Both the position numbers and the translations under genes were made by a program. From Millisia brevis NBRC 105863 (GTDB lineage: Bacteria; Actinomycetota; Actinomycetes; Mycobacteriales; Mycobacteriaceae), in NCBI RefSeq assembly GCF_001552615.1, contig NZ_BCRN01000002.1, positions 372,001 through 436,000 on the forward strand: DNA of 64,000 nt. The letters run 5' to 3'. The notes beneath the pieces were generated by a model, which made no database searches, was not told the origin of the DNA, and was given only the letters and a program-made list of their open reading frames with translations. Positions 49,659 through 59,236 of this stretch are shown in pieces; the stretch's first letter is position 1; each line of letters begins with the position of its first letter.

Positions 49659-50150
49659 TCAGGCCGCGGCGAGCGCCCGGGCCTGCGACGTCGAGACGAC
49701 AACGCGACCGCGATCGTCGATCACCGTACCGGTCGCCGCGTCCGTCTCGGCCGCCGCAGTCGCCGCGTCTCGGCGACCCGCTTCCGCACCCCGAGCCGAC
49801 CCGGACAGTGCCGAACGGTCCGACCCGGACAGTGCCTGACGGTCCGACCCGGACAGTGCCTGACGGTCCGACCCGGACAGTGCCGAACGGTCCGACCCGG
49901 ACAGGGTCCGACGGTCCGAGGACGTCAGTGATTCGCTGACCTCGAACAGGACGTCCGACAGCGGTACGTCGAGCGCCTCACAGATCGCGTTCAGCAACTC
50001 GCTGCTGGCCTCCTTGCGGCCCCGCTCCACCTCGGACAGGTAGCCCAGGCTGACCCGCGCAGTGGTCGATACCTCGCGCAACGTCCGGCTCTGTGCGACC
50101 CGGGTACGCCGAAGGCTGTCGCCGAGCGCCTCACGCAAGAGCAGCGCCAT
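49659..50150 (-). CDS. clgR: Transcriptional regulator ClgR
   Basis: ClgR activates clp protease and pspA genes under envelope and proteotoxic stress. The 163-residue protein has the Xre-type helix-turn-helix [45 protein letters not shown] at about residues 24-70. The tail is unusual: five tandem octapeptides (SDRxxLSG) at about residues 79-118, then a disordered stretch and an ALAAA end that resembles the ssrA degron. ClgR is known to be a Clp substrate. The ATG is preceded by AAGGAGGGCAAC. It is longer than the usual 110 or so residues. Confidence 0.9.
   Translation of the reverse strand: MALLLREALGDSLRRTRVAQSRTLREVSTTARVSLGYLSEVERGRKEASSELLNAICEALDVPLSDVLFEVSESLTSSDRRTLSGSDRSALSGSDRQALSGSDRQALSGSDRSALSGSARGAEAGRRDAATAAAETDAATGTVIDDRGRVVVSTSQARALAAA
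49798..49917 (-). repeat. Five tandem 24-base repeats in clgR
   Basis: Five units of 24 bases (GACCCGGACAGTGCCKRACG plus GTCC on the plus strand) run end to end from 49798 to 49917; the fifth has drifted. In the clgR frame each encodes an octapeptide of the type SDRxALSG. The 24-base unit keeps frame when copy number changes. Confidence 0.9.
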
Positions 50151-50304
50151 GTTGCCCTCCTTAAGGTTCTTCTCCGGGAAACGTACAGCCGGCGATCTGG
50201 GTTCCCTGCGGATCACCCTAGTCTTCGGCGGGTCTCCGGAGCACCCGCCGACCGGTGGCGGCCGCGGCGCGACCGGCACCCCTCACCCCGACGACGTCGG
50301 TCGG

Positions 50305-50913
50305 CTATCGGCGTGCCACCCGCACCATCGAGATCGCGTAGTCGATCCCGGTGGCCACGGTCACCACAACCGCCGCCGCCATCGTCACTATTCCGAGAAT
50401 CGCAGCCGGGCCGGTCGGAAACACCAGAAGCAACAGGATCGCCACGACCTGCAACAGGGTCTTCACTTTGCCACCGCGTCCGGCGGGCAGGACCACCCGT
50501 TGGGCCAGCGCCAGGCGGGCGACGGTGATGCCGAGTTCACGCAGCAGAATCACGATGGTCACCCACCACCACAGCTCGCCGAGGATCGACAGTCCGATCA
50601 GGCCCGCGCCGATCAGCGCTTTGTCGGCGATCGGATCGGCGAGCTTCCCGAAGTCGGTGATCAGGTGGTACCGCCGGGCGAGCATGCCGTCGAGTCGATC
50701 GGTCAGCGCCGCGAGCAGGAAGATCCCGGCGGCGGTGAGGCGCCAGGCGGAGTTCTGACCGTCGTCGATCAACAGGGTGACCACGAAGACCGGAACCAGG
50801 ATCAGCCGCACGACCGTCAACACGTTGGCGATATTCCACAGCGGCGCCCGATGGGTCGCGGGATCATCGCCCTCGAAGGGGCGGCTCATCGATGCCTGGT
50901 TCTCAGAGGTCAT
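50305..50913 (-). CDS. pgsA: CDP-alcohol phosphatidyltransferase (phosphatidylglycerophosphate synthase)
   Basis: The enzyme moves phosphatidyl from CDP-diacylglycerol to an alcohol such as glycerol-3-phosphate. The 202-residue membrane protein has the family motif DRLDGMLARRYHLITDFGKLADPIADK (D-G-x2-A-R-x8-G-x3-D-x3-D). About five hydrophobic helices are present. I chose the ATG at 50913; an in-frame ATG at 50889 is possible. It lies upstream of clgR, as in mycobacteria, where the gene is called pgsA3. Confidence 0.9.
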   Translation of the reverse strand: MTSENQASMSRPFEGDDPATHRAPLWNIANVLTVVRLILVPVFVVTLLIDDGQNSAWRLTAAGIFLLAALTDRLDGMLARRYHLITDFGKLADPIADKALIGAGLIGLSILGELWWWVTIVILLRELGITVARLALAQRVVLPAGRGGKVKTLLQVVAILLLLVFPTGPAAILGIVTMAAAVVVTVATGIDYAISMVRVARR

Positions 50914-51151
50914 GGCACCCGCTTCCGATCCGCCGCATTGCCGGGTCGGCCGATCGACCACCCTCGGTCCGAGCACTTGCCTGGTGGGCCGAACCCACCG
51001 GGGCACTTTCGTGGTGGGAACCCACCGCAGGTCGACGATCCGACGTGCTTTCCGCGCCCGGCTCTCCCGGACCAATGGTACGGGCGTACCGGCGGGTCAC
51101 CGACACCAGACGCGTTACCCGAGACCCGACGTCCGGTCGAACCCTCGCCGG

Positions 51152-52300
51152 CTAGCGTTTCGCGAGCTCATCGGGGTCGGACGCGACACCGCCGGGACGG
51201 CGGGCGACGACGACATCGCGCACGATCGTGCGGTCGACCCGGTGGCACAGACCGTCGTAACCGGGGCCATCGAGCGGTTCGAGACCGGCGTCGGCCAGGA
51301 TGCCCAGCGCCACCGGACGCGGGGCGACGCGGGTATTCCAGCTGATCCCGATCGCCCCACCGGGCCGCAGCAGGCGCGCCCAGATCGGCACCGCCTCCCG
51401 CAGCAACTCCGTCGGACTGCGCCGCAGCCGATCGGCACCCGACCGGCCCGCGACGGCCCGTTCGGGGTCGGCCCGGTCGGGACCCCGCCCCGGGATGGTC
51501 GATCCGTGGCGTACGCCGTAAGGGGCGTCGGTGACGATCACGTCGACCGACCCGGCCCGCACCATCTCCCCCGACCGCAGGGTGTCGACGTTGAAGTAGC
51601 TCACCGACTGGGCGTTGCCGGACTTGAGGTCCTCCTTGGTGGCGGCGATGTGGGCATCGAAGCGCCGACCGAGGACCGCACCGTCGCGGCGGATGCGGGT
51701 GGTGTCGGCGGCATGCCGCAGTCGCTTGTCCTTGAGCCAGGTGCTCAGGAAGCTCGTATAGGCGTCGAAGTCCTTGGTGTCGAGGTCGATGCCGACCGCG
51801 TTCCAGCCGTACATCAGCGCCTGGTTGAGGGTGGTGCCGCGCCCACACATGGGGTCGAGGACCGTCCAGCGGCGGTCGGCCGTGGTCGCGCCACCGGTCG
51901 CCGACCACACGGTGACGTTGAGCAGCAGCTTGGTGAACTGTTCGTTGGTCTTGCCCGGATACTTCAGGATGCTGATCAGGTCGTCGTCGTAGCGGTCGAG
52001 GCGGGTCGGCACCAGCGGGCGCAGCAGGTCCCGGGGCTCGGGTGTGGCGCCGCCGACCCGTTCGAAGAGCGCGGACAGGGCCGAGAGGTTGGACAGCGCC
52101 GCGAGGTCGCGCGCGTCGAGGTCGGCAGCGGTGAACCCGATGGCGTCGAGGTCACCGATACGGTCGATACCGATCTCGCCGATCCGCCCGCCGAGCGGCC
52201 CCTCGGCGAGCACCGTCAGCTCCGCGGCGACCATCGCCGGCGCGCCGGCGGCGTAGACCCGGTTGGCCGAGGGTGCGGGCAGGATCGCATAACGAGGCAT
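51152..52300 (-). CDS. TRM11-like SAM-dependent methyltransferase
   Basis: The 382-residue protein has the SAM site VLDPMCGRGTTLNQALMYGWNAVGIDLD and the catalytic VIVTDAPYGVRHGS, a variant of the D/N-P-P-Y motif that methylates an exocyclic amino group. The N-terminal 130 residues are not a clear THUMP domain. It is related to RNA guanine-N2 or DNA N6 methyltransferases. Target unknown. The ATG at 52300 matches a conserved N-terminus MPRYAILPAPSANRVYA. Confidence 0.8.
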   Translation of the reverse strand: MPRYAILPAPSANRVYAAGAPAMVAAELTVLAEGPLGGRIGEIGIDRIGDLDAIGFTAADLDARDLAALSNLSALSALFERVGGATPEPRDLLRPLVPTRLDRYDDDLISILKYPGKTNEQFTKLLLNVTVWSATGGATTADRRWTVLDPMCGRGTTLNQALMYGWNAVGIDLDTKDFDAYTSFLSTWLKDKRLRHAADTTRIRRDGAVLGRRFDAHIAATKEDLKSGNAQSVSYFNVDTLRSGEMVRAGSVDVIVTDAPYGVRHGSTIPGRGPDRADPERAVAGRSGADRLRRSPTELLREAVPIWARLLRPGGAIGISWNTRVAPRPVALGILADAGLEPLDGPGYDGLCHRVDRTIVRDVVVARRPGGVASDPDELAKR

Positions 52301-52461
52301 GGGGGCGGACGCTCCTGGATGCGGGTGACGCCGGGTCCCCGGCACCGAAGCACCCTAATCCGGTCGAGCCGAGCGAAGCGAGGCGCCCCGAATCCCCAGT
52401 CCTAGCGAAACGAGGCCGCCCCGAATCGTCGGCCGACCGGAGCGAGCCTCGCCCCGACGGT

Positions 52462-53760
52462 TCAGTCGGCCTGATCGGCCTTGGCGAACTTCTCCTCGAA
52501 TTCGTCGGCGTCGATCTCCTGAGCGATCACCCGCTTGGTGCCGTTGTACACATCGCGGTCGATCTCGTCGGAGGCGTTGGCCACCAGCATCGCGACGAAG
52601 GTGTCGCCGTTGACGTTCAGGAAGGTCCGCATGATGCCGGTGAACCAGTCGACGGCGATCAGCAGGCCGATCGCGGCGACGGGCAGGTCGAGCGAGGCGG
52701 CCAGGAACATCGCCACCACCGGGAAGCCGCCCGGCACCGTGATCGTGCCCATGTTCAGCAGGATCGTCAGCCCCATACCGAGCACGATCTGGCCGAAGGA
52801 CAGCTCGACGCCGCCGGCCTGGGCCAGGAACATGATCACGATCATGTAGTTGAGCACCGCACCGCAGGACCCCATGGTCAGACCGACCGAGAGGGTGAAG
52901 TTCGCGACGCGCTGGCTGATGCCGACCCGCTCGACGGCGGTGCGCAGCACGGTCGGGAAGGTGACCGCCGAACTGGTGGTCGTGATCGCGATCAGGGTCT
53001 GTTCGGCGAGCTTGCCGGGCAGCTTCAGCGGGTTGAGGCCGGTGCGCAGGGTCGCGACGGTCACCATCACCGACAGCATGATCAGCACGCCGAGCAGGGT
53101 GGTGCCCAGGTACTGGAGAGTGGTGGTGACCACGGCGAAACCGACATCGCCGGTGATCGCTGCCAGCAGGCAGAACACGCCGATCGGGGCGATGTACATC
53201 ACCAGGCGGATCATCGTGAGCACGATCTGTTGGAGCTGGTCGAGGAAGCGCAGCACGATGTCATTGCCGGTGTTGTCGATGACGATGCGCATCGCGATGC
53301 CGAACAGCAGCGAGAAGACGATGATCGGGATCATCGCCGCGGACGCCATCGCTTCGACGACGTTGGTCGACACGAAGTTCAGCAGGGTGTCCTGCCAGCC
53401 GGATGCCTCGTCGGCCGATTCCTGCAGGGTCGGATCGAGTTCGCCGGTGTACGTCATGCCGGCGCCCGGGCGGATCAACGAGGCCAGCACGAAGGCGACG
53501 ACCGCCGAGACCGCGGAGAAGCCGAGGATCCAGCCGAAGGTGCGGGCGGCGATCCGACCGGTGCCGGTGCCGGACATCGAGCCGGTGGCGACGATGACCG
53601 AGGACACGACCAGGGGCACGATCGACATCTGGATCAGTCGGATGAAGATGTCGCCGATGAACTTCAGGTTGGCCGCCCACTCCCCGGCGACGAGGCCGAA
53701 GAGAATGCCGAGTATCGCGGCCATACCGATCTGAAGCGCCGGATGTCGCAAAGCCTTCAT
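52462..53760 (-). CDS. Dicarboxylate/amino acid:cation symporter (DAACS family)
   Basis: The 432-residue protein couples uptake of C4-dicarboxylates or Glu/Asp to protons or sodium. Family marks are the N-terminal FIRLIQMSIVPLVVSSVIVATGSM, the serine-rich loop TLIAITTTSSAVTFPTV and NMGTITVPGGFPVVAMFLAASLDLP with the paired re-entrant hairpins, then VDWFTGIMRTFLNVNGDTFVAMLVA. Eight membrane helices are expected. The ATG at 53760 is followed by MKALRHPALQIGMAAILG. A charged tail ends the protein. Confidence 0.9.
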   Translation of the reverse strand: MKALRHPALQIGMAAILGILFGLVAGEWAANLKFIGDIFIRLIQMSIVPLVVSSVIVATGSMSGTGTGRIAARTFGWILGFSAVSAVVAFVLASLIRPGAGMTYTGELDPTLQESADEASGWQDTLLNFVSTNVVEAMASAAMIPIIVFSLLFGIAMRIVIDNTGNDIVLRFLDQLQQIVLTMIRLVMYIAPIGVFCLLAAITGDVGFAVVTTTLQYLGTTLLGVLIMLSVMVTVATLRTGLNPLKLPGKLAEQTLIAITTTSSAVTFPTVLRTAVERVGISQRVANFTLSVGLTMGSCGAVLNYMIVIMFLAQAGGVELSFGQIVLGMGLTILLNMGTITVPGGFPVVAMFLAASLDLPVAAIGLLIAVDWFTGIMRTFLNVNGDTFVAMLVANASDEIDRDVYNGTKRVIAQEIDADEFEEKFAKADQAD

Positions 53761-54015
53761 GGTTTCCTCCCGAGTGCGTGAACCCCGCGCAACCAACCCG
53801 ACCGAACGCTCACTCACCGTAGGGCTGCGCCGTATGCACCGGATGGCATCAACGTTTCGGCCGAGTTTCGCCCGAGATGTCCTGCTCGTCCCCCGCCGCG
53901 CCGGTCCGCGTCGTCGGGGCGGGTTCGGATACCGAGGGGTGACGGGACCGACACGGTGGCGCAGTGCCGACCGAGACAGCCGACCGACTCGGGCGGCCGA
54001 CTACGCTGACACCCC

Positions 54016-54561
54016 ATGACGACCGACTCCGCCTCCGGAAAAGACCTGGAATCCCCCACGTCCCGGATCGATGTCGTCGTCCGACGCGCGCGCACCACCG
54101 ACATTCCGTCGGTCAAGAGACTGATCGACGTCTACGCCGGCCGGATTCTGCTCGAGAAGAATCTGGTGACCCTCTACGAGGCGGTCCAGGAACTCTGGGT
54201 CGCCGAGATCGACGGGACGATCGTCGGGTGCGGGGCGCTGCACGTGCTGTGGGCCGACCTCGGCGAGCTGCGCACGATCGCCGTCGATCCGACGGTCCGC
54301 GGCACCGGAACCGGGTTTCGGGTGGTCGCGCGGCTGATCGATGTCGCGAGGGAACTGCAATTGCGGCGGCTGTTCGTGCTGACCTTCGAGGTCGATTTCT
54401 TCGCCCGCTTCGGTTTCACCGAGATCCAGGGCACCCCGGTGACCGCAGAGGTGTACGCCGAGATGCGGCGCTCCTACGACGCGGGGGTCGCCGAGTTCCT
54501 CGACCTGAGCTACGTCAAACCGAATACCCTCGGCAATACCCGTATGTTGTTGACGCTCTGA
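54016..54561 (+). CDS. argA: Amino-acid N-acetyltransferase (Rv2747-type ArgA)
   Basis: The 181-residue GNAT enzyme is the short actinobacterial N-acetylglutamate synthase, which starts arginine synthesis from glutamate and acetyl-CoA. It has the GNAT motif A region LRTIAVDPTVRGTGTGFRVVARLIDVA with the Q/R-x-x-G-x-G/A pattern, and FARFGFTEIQGTPVTAEVYAEMRRSYDAG. It matches Rv2747 in length and place between pgsA and ftsK. The ATG at 54016 begins a charged N-terminal arm. Confidence 0.85.
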   Translation: MTTDSASGKDLESPTSRIDVVVRRARTTDIPSVKRLIDVYAGRILLEKNLVTLYEAVQELWVAEIDGTIVGCGALHVLWADLGELRTIAVDPTVRGTGTGFRVVARLIDVARELQLRRLFVLTFEVDFFARFGFTEIQGTPVTAEVYAEMRRSYDAGVAEFLDLSYVKPNTLGNTRMLLTL

Positions 54562-54625
54562 GTCCACCGACTCCGAGCCGATCGGTCCCGGGCGGGCCGC
54601 CACATATCCCCGAGGAGAATCAACC

Positions 54626-54910
54626 GTGTCGCACTTCGTCGTCGAGTACATCTACAGCGATGCCACCATTCCGGGCCGCGACGAACACCGCGGCACCCAC
54701 CGCGACTGGCTGCGCACCCTGGTCGCCGACGGACGTCTGGTGGTCTCGGGGCCGTACGACGACGGCTCGGGCGCGCTGCTGATCTTCCTGGTCGAGGACG
54801 AGGCCGCCCTGCGCGCGCTGCTGGCCGAGGACCCGTTCTCGATCGAGAAGCTGATCGACGACGTCCGGATCGTCGCGTGGACGCCCGTGCTGGGCAGCCT
54901 CACCGTCTGA
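54626..54910 (+). CDS. YciI family protein
   Basis: The 94-residue protein has the dimeric ferredoxin-like YciI fold: HFVVEYIYSD, then the conserved histidine in HRGTHRDWLRTLVADGRLVVSGPYDDGSGALLIF and a short C-terminal strand. Function unknown for most members; some are enzymes of aromatic degradation. The GTG start is preceded by GAGGAG. It probably shares a transcript with argA, and a strong terminator follows. Confidence 0.88.
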   Translation: MSHFVVEYIYSDATIPGRDEHRGTHRDWLRTLVADGRLVVSGPYDDGSGALLIFLVEDEAALRALLAEDPFSIEKLIDDVRIVAWTPVLGSLTV

Positions 54911-54932
54911 TCGCCGCAAGCACCCGCACAAT

Positions 54933-54971
54933 CACCTCGGGCCGGCAGCGCACAGCTGCCGGCCCGAGGTG
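54933..54971. terminator. Bidirectional terminator between yciI and ftsK
   Basis: CACCTCGGGCCGGCAGC and GCTGCCGGCCCGAGGTG form a perfect 17-base stem with a 5-base loop, followed by TCTTCG. Confidence 0.8.
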
Positions 54972-54987
54972 TCTTCGAAGCGATGGG

Positions 54988-57711
54988 TCAGAGCAGTTCG
55001 TCCGGGATCGCCTCGTCGGCGGTGTCCTCGTCGTCGATATCGGCCGCCGAGCCGCCGCCGGTGATCGAGGCGAGCACCCCGTCGAGGTCGTCGGCCTTGA
55101 CCAGCACGTCGCGGGCCTTCGAGCCCTCGCTGGGCCCGACCACGCCGCGCGTCTCCATGAGGTCCATTAGCCGGCCGGCCTTGGCGAAGCCGACCCGCAG
55201 CTTGCGCTGCAGCATCGACGTCGAGCCGAATTGGCTGCTGACCACGAGTTCGACCGCCTGCAGCAGCAGGTCGAGGTCGTCGCCGATATCCGCGTCGACG
55301 TCCTTTTTCTCGGCCGCCTTCGCCGCGGTGACGCCCTCGGTATAGGTCGGCTCGGCCTGGTTCTTGACGAACTCGACCACCGCGGAGATCTCGTCGTCGC
55401 CGACGAAGGCGCCCTGCAGGCGGGTCGGCTTGCCGGCGCCCATCGGCAGGAACAGGCCGTCGCCCATGCCGATCAGCTTCTCGGCGCCGGGCTGGTCGAG
55501 GATGACCCGCGAGTCGGTCAGCGAGCTGGTCGCAAACGCCAACCGAGACGGCACGTTGGTCTTGATCAGGCCGGTGACGACGTCGACCGACGGCCGCTGC
55601 GTCGCGAGCACCAGGTGGATGCCGGCGGCGCGGGCCTTCTGGGTGATCCGCACGATCGCTTCCTCGACGTCGCGCGGGGCGGTCATCATCAGGTCGGCGA
55701 GCTCGTCGACGATCGCCAGGATGTACGGGTACGGGCGGTAGACCCGCTCGCTGCCGAGCGGGGCGGTGATCGCCCCGGAGCGCACCTTGGCGTTGAAGTC
55801 GTCGATATGCCGGACCTTGTTGGCCTGCATGTCCTGGTAGCGCTGTTCCATCTCCTCGACCAACCACGCCAACGCCGAGGCGGCCTTCTTCGGCTGGGTG
55901 ATGATCGGGGTGATCAGGTGCGGGATGCCCTCGTAGGGGGTCAGCTCGACCATCTTGGGGTCGATCAGGATCATCCGCACCTCCTCCGGGGTGGCGCGGG
56001 CGAGCAGCGAGACGAGCATCGAGTTGACGAAGCTCGACTTGCCGGAGCCGGTGGAACCGGCGACCAGCAGATGCGGCATCTTGGCGAGGTTCGCGGAGAC
56101 GAAGTCGCCCTCGATGTCCTTGCCGAGGCCGATGACCAGCGGATGGGTGTCCTTGCGGGTCGACGTCGCGGTCAGCACGTCGGCCAGGCGCACCATCTCG
56201 CGGTCGGTATTGGGCACCTCGATGCCGACGGCGGACTTGCCGGGGATCGGCGCGAGCAGCCGCACGTTGTCGGTGGCGACGGCGTAGGCGATATTGCGGG
56301 CCAGGGCGGTGATCTTCTCGACCTTGACGCCGGGGCCCAGTTCGACCTCGTAGCGGGTGACCGTCGGACCGCGGGTGAAGCCGGTGACCGCCGCGTCGAT
56401 CTTGAACTGCTCGAGGACCTCGGTGATCGCCTCGATCATCGCGTCGTTGGCCTTGCTGCGGGTCTTGGGCGGGTCACCGAGGATCAGCAGGCTCGACGGC
56501 GGCAGCGTGTAGTCGCCCTCGATCGCGCGCGAGACGACCATCGGTTCGTCGTCGTCCGCGGGGGCGGCGACCTTCGGCGGGGTGGCCGGTACCTGCGCCG
56601 GCACGACGGCCGGTTTGGCGACCGGAGTCACCGGTGTCGCGGGCTTGCTCGGCGTCGGCTTCGGGGTGTCGGCCGCCGCGGCCTCCGCGGCGTCGGGGTC
56701 GGCGGCCTTCTTGCCGGGGGTGCGGGTCTTGCGGGCCTTGGCCGGGTCGACGGCCCCCTTGGTATCGGGGACGTCGACGAAGCCCTCGGGCGCGGTCCGG
56801 TCGTAGGGGCTCGGGTCGCGCTCGTCGGCGAGCAGGTCGACGAACTCGTCGTCGTCCTCGTCGAAGTACTCGTCGTCCTCGTAGCGGGGGCGGACCAGGT
56901 CGACGAGGTCTCGAATGGTGGTGCCGGTGATCAGCAGCGCCCCGAAGACCAGCATCAGGACCAGGACCACCGCGGCGAGCGCGATGCCGATCGCACCGGA
57001 CAGCGAGCCGCCCAGCGCCGATCCGATCCAGCCGCCCGCCGAGGAGCGGGCGACACCGTCGCCGGGTGAACCGGCCGACAGATGCCACAGCCCGAGGACG
57101 GCGCCGGCGGCGAGCAGGCCGCCGGGCACGATACGCGCGCCGGTTCCGCGCTCCGGCTCCGAGCACATCAGGACCACCGCGATGGTCAGCGCGAGGATCG
57201 GCAGGACGTAGGCACCGCCGCCGAGCAACGACCGCAGGCCGGACTCGAGCCACGATCCCACCGGGCCACCGGCGGAGAACCACAGCCCACCGGCGATCAC
57301 CGCGGCGATCGCCAGCAGCCCCAGGGCGACACCGTCCCGACGATGCCCGGGCTCGATATCGCCGGCCCGCGACAGGCCGCGCGCGCTCGCGCCGACGGCG
57401 CGGGCGGAGAGGTTCCACATGCGGGCGGCGCCCCGACCGAGCGCCGCGAAGGCGGAACGTTCGGACTGCTTGCGGGGTTGCGAGTTCCGTGGCGGGCCGG
57501 TCACCCCGCGGGCGTTGCGAGCGCGCTTGTTCGGCGCGGTCGACGTGCTGCGCTTGCGGGCGGCGGTCGACTTCGCGCCCGTTCCGGCGCGCGAGCCGGT
57601 GGTGCGATTTGTGCTGCGCTTGGCGCCTGCGCCGCGTCCCGAACCCGAACGGGACGCCGCGGCCTTATTGGTCGTCGCGCGATCCGTTCGCGATCCGGTA
57701 CTGGGTGCCAC
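54988..57711 (-). CDS. ftsK: DNA translocase FtsK
   Basis: FtsK pumps chromosomal DNA through the closing septum and activates XerCD. The 907-residue protein has a basic N-terminus, four membrane helices (about residues 130-280), an acidic and Pro/Ala-rich linker, and the motor domain: Walker [13 protein letters not shown] near residue 550, Walker [16 protein letters not shown] and [12 protein letters not shown]. The C-terminal gamma winged helix is [35 protein letters not shown]. The gene is the last unit before the terminator. Confidence 0.95.
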   Translation of the reverse strand: MAPSTGSRTDRATTNKAAASRSGSGRGAGAKRSTNRTTGSRAGTGAKSTAARKRSTSTAPNKRARNARGVTGPPRNSQPRKQSERSAFAALGRGAARMWNLSARAVGASARGLSRAGDIEPGHRRDGVALGLLAIAAVIAGGLWFSAGGPVGSWLESGLRSLLGGGAYVLPILALTIAVVLMCSEPERGTGARIVPGGLLAAGAVLGLWHLSAGSPGDGVARSSAGGWIGSALGGSLSGAIGIALAAVVLVLMLVFGALLITGTTIRDLVDLVRPRYEDDEYFDEDDDEFVDLLADERDPSPYDRTAPEGFVDVPDTKGAVDPAKARKTRTPGKKAADPDAAEAAAADTPKPTPSKPATPVTPVAKPAVVPAQVPATPPKVAAPADDDEPMVVSRAIEGDYTLPPSSLLILGDPPKTRSKANDAMIEAITEVLEQFKIDAAVTGFTRGPTVTRYEVELGPGVKVEKITALARNIAYAVATDNVRLLAPIPGKSAVGIEVPNTDREMVRLADVLTATSTRKDTHPLVIGLGKDIEGDFVSANLAKMPHLLVAGSTGSGKSSFVNSMLVSLLARATPEEVRMILIDPKMVELTPYEGIPHLITPIITQPKKAASALAWLVEEMEQRYQDMQANKVRHIDDFNAKVRSGAITAPLGSERVYRPYPYILAIVDELADLMMTAPRDVEEAIVRITQKARAAGIHLVLATQRPSVDVVTGLIKTNVPSRLAFATSSLTDSRVILDQPGAEKLIGMGDGLFLPMGAGKPTRLQGAFVGDDEISAVVEFVKNQAEPTYTEGVTAAKAAEKKDVDADIGDDLDLLLQAVELVVSSQFGSTSMLQRKLRVGFAKAGRLMDLMETRGVVGPSEGSKARDVLVKADDLDGVLASITGGGSAADIDDEDTADEAIPDELL

Positions 57712-57820
57712 CGATCCAGACTAGCAATTGCGCCACATTGGTCTCATTCGCAACACTCCCCCAGCCGGGTGGATCGCGACCGGCACGTCACTATCCGACC
57801 AACCGGTTTCTCTCCGATGT

Positions 57821-59155
57821 TCAGGTCCGCCGCGGCGCGCGGGTGAGCACCTCGATCAGCGTGCGGGGCTGGACACCGAGTTCCTTGCGCGCGCGGGCGC
57901 GGTTGACCACGATGCCGATCGCGGCGATCACCCAGATCGGATACTGGGCCAACCAGGCGACCCGGAACGCCTCGAAGGAGTACCCGCCGAAGAGATTCAA
58001 GGTGATGCCCATCGCCAGGATCACCAACAGTGTCGCCAGGAATCCGCCGACGTTGACCACGCCCTGGGCGGTGCCGATCACCGTGGCCGGGTTGAAGTAG
58101 CGGGCGTAGTCGAAACCGATCATCGACCCGGGACCGCCGGCGGTGATGACGGTGACCAGCAGTGCCAACAGCCACAGCGGCGCGGGCTCCGACAGCGACA
58201 GCACCACCGTCCAGATCGCCGCATTGGAGACGACCACCACCAGAACCAGCCACGACCGGTGCATGACGAAGCGTCCGCTGAGCACGCCGAGGATGGGACC
58301 GACCACCACGCCGACCACCACCGACAGGGTCAGCAGGCCGCCCGCCGCGTCGGAGGACAGGCCCTGCCCCTCCACCAGATAGGGCACACCCCACATCAGG
58401 GCGAAGGTGGTGATCGAGAACTGGGTGCCCATATGGGTGAAGAAGGCCAGCTTGGTGCCGGGCCGTCGCCAGACGGTGGCCACCTGCCGGGGCACCCCGC
58501 GCAGCGGCACCCGCGGGTCGGAGTTGCGGGGGATCTCACGCGGCCCGTCGCGCACGATCACGATCACGAGCACCGCCGCCAGGACGGTCAGCGCCGCGGC
58601 GCTGCCGAAGGCGACCGACCAGCCGGGGCCGGCGAGCAGGGCCATCAGCGGCACCGCGGACAGGATCTGGCCGCTCTGCCCGATCAGGCCGCTGACCTGG
58701 GAGATCACCGGGGCACGTCGATCGCCGAACCAGGCGGGTACCAGGCGCAGGACCGAGATGAACGTCATCGCGTCACCCGCGCCGACCAGCACGCGGGCAA
58801 GGTAGGCGGGAGCGAGTTGGTCGGTACCGGCCAGGATCGCCTGCCCGATCGCCATGACCACCGCGCCGATCGCGATCATCACCCGCGGTCCGACCCGGTC
58901 GAGCAGCAGGCCCGACGGGATCTGCATACCCGCGTAGAGGGCGACCTGCAGGACGACGAAGCCGGACAGGACGGCGGGGTCGACGGCGAACCGCTCCCCC
59001 GCCTCGATGCCGGCCACTCCGAAGGAGCTGCGGTTGAGGACGGCGACGATGTAGGCGAAGACGCCGATACTCCACACCAGCCAGGCGCCCTTGGCCGTGC
59101 CGGATGCGCTGACACGGCGACCGGTGGAAACCTTCGCGGTCGGCTGCTCAGTCAT
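57821..59155 (-). CDS. MFS transporter
   Basis: The 444-residue protein has twelve hydrophobic segments and the major-facilitator loop motif LLLDRVGPRVMIAIGAVVMAIGQ between helices 2 and 3. The second half has a similar SGRFVMHRSWLVL loop. It resembles hexuronate/anion-type MFS proteins in Mycobacteriales, but the substrate cannot be told. The ATG at 59155 is the clear start. The gene runs on the same strand as ftsK, 109 bases upstream of it. Confidence 0.88.
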   Translation of the reverse strand: MTEQPTAKVSTGRRVSASGTAKGAWLVWSIGVFAYIVAVLNRSSFGVAGIEAGERFAVDPAVLSGFVVLQVALYAGMQIPSGLLLDRVGPRVMIAIGAVVMAIGQAILAGTDQLAPAYLARVLVGAGDAMTFISVLRLVPAWFGDRRAPVISQVSGLIGQSGQILSAVPLMALLAGPGWSVAFGSAAALTVLAAVLVIVIVRDGPREIPRNSDPRVPLRGVPRQVATVWRRPGTKLAFFTHMGTQFSITTFALMWGVPYLVEGQGLSSDAAGGLLTLSVVVGVVVGPILGVLSGRFVMHRSWLVLVVVVSNAAIWTVVLSLSEPAPLWLLALLVTVITAGGPGSMIGFDYARYFNPATVIGTAQGVVNVGGFLATLLVILAMGITLNLFGGYSFEAFRVAWLAQYPIWVIAAIGIVVNRARARKELGVQPRTLIEVLTRAPRRT

Positions 59156-59236
59156 CGGTCACGTCGCTATCGACTCGCACGGCGATCCGCCCGCCGGCTA
59201 CCCGGGGGCGAGGGTGTCGATACCGACCGGTGCCGG

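Noticed and set aside
49798-49917. Five evenly spaced repeats considered as a CRISPR array
   Set aside because: The units are contiguous with no spacers and they keep the clgR frame.
54001-54651. A 216-residue minus-strand frame opposite argA
   Set aside because: The plus-strand frame has clear GNAT motifs; the minus frame has none.
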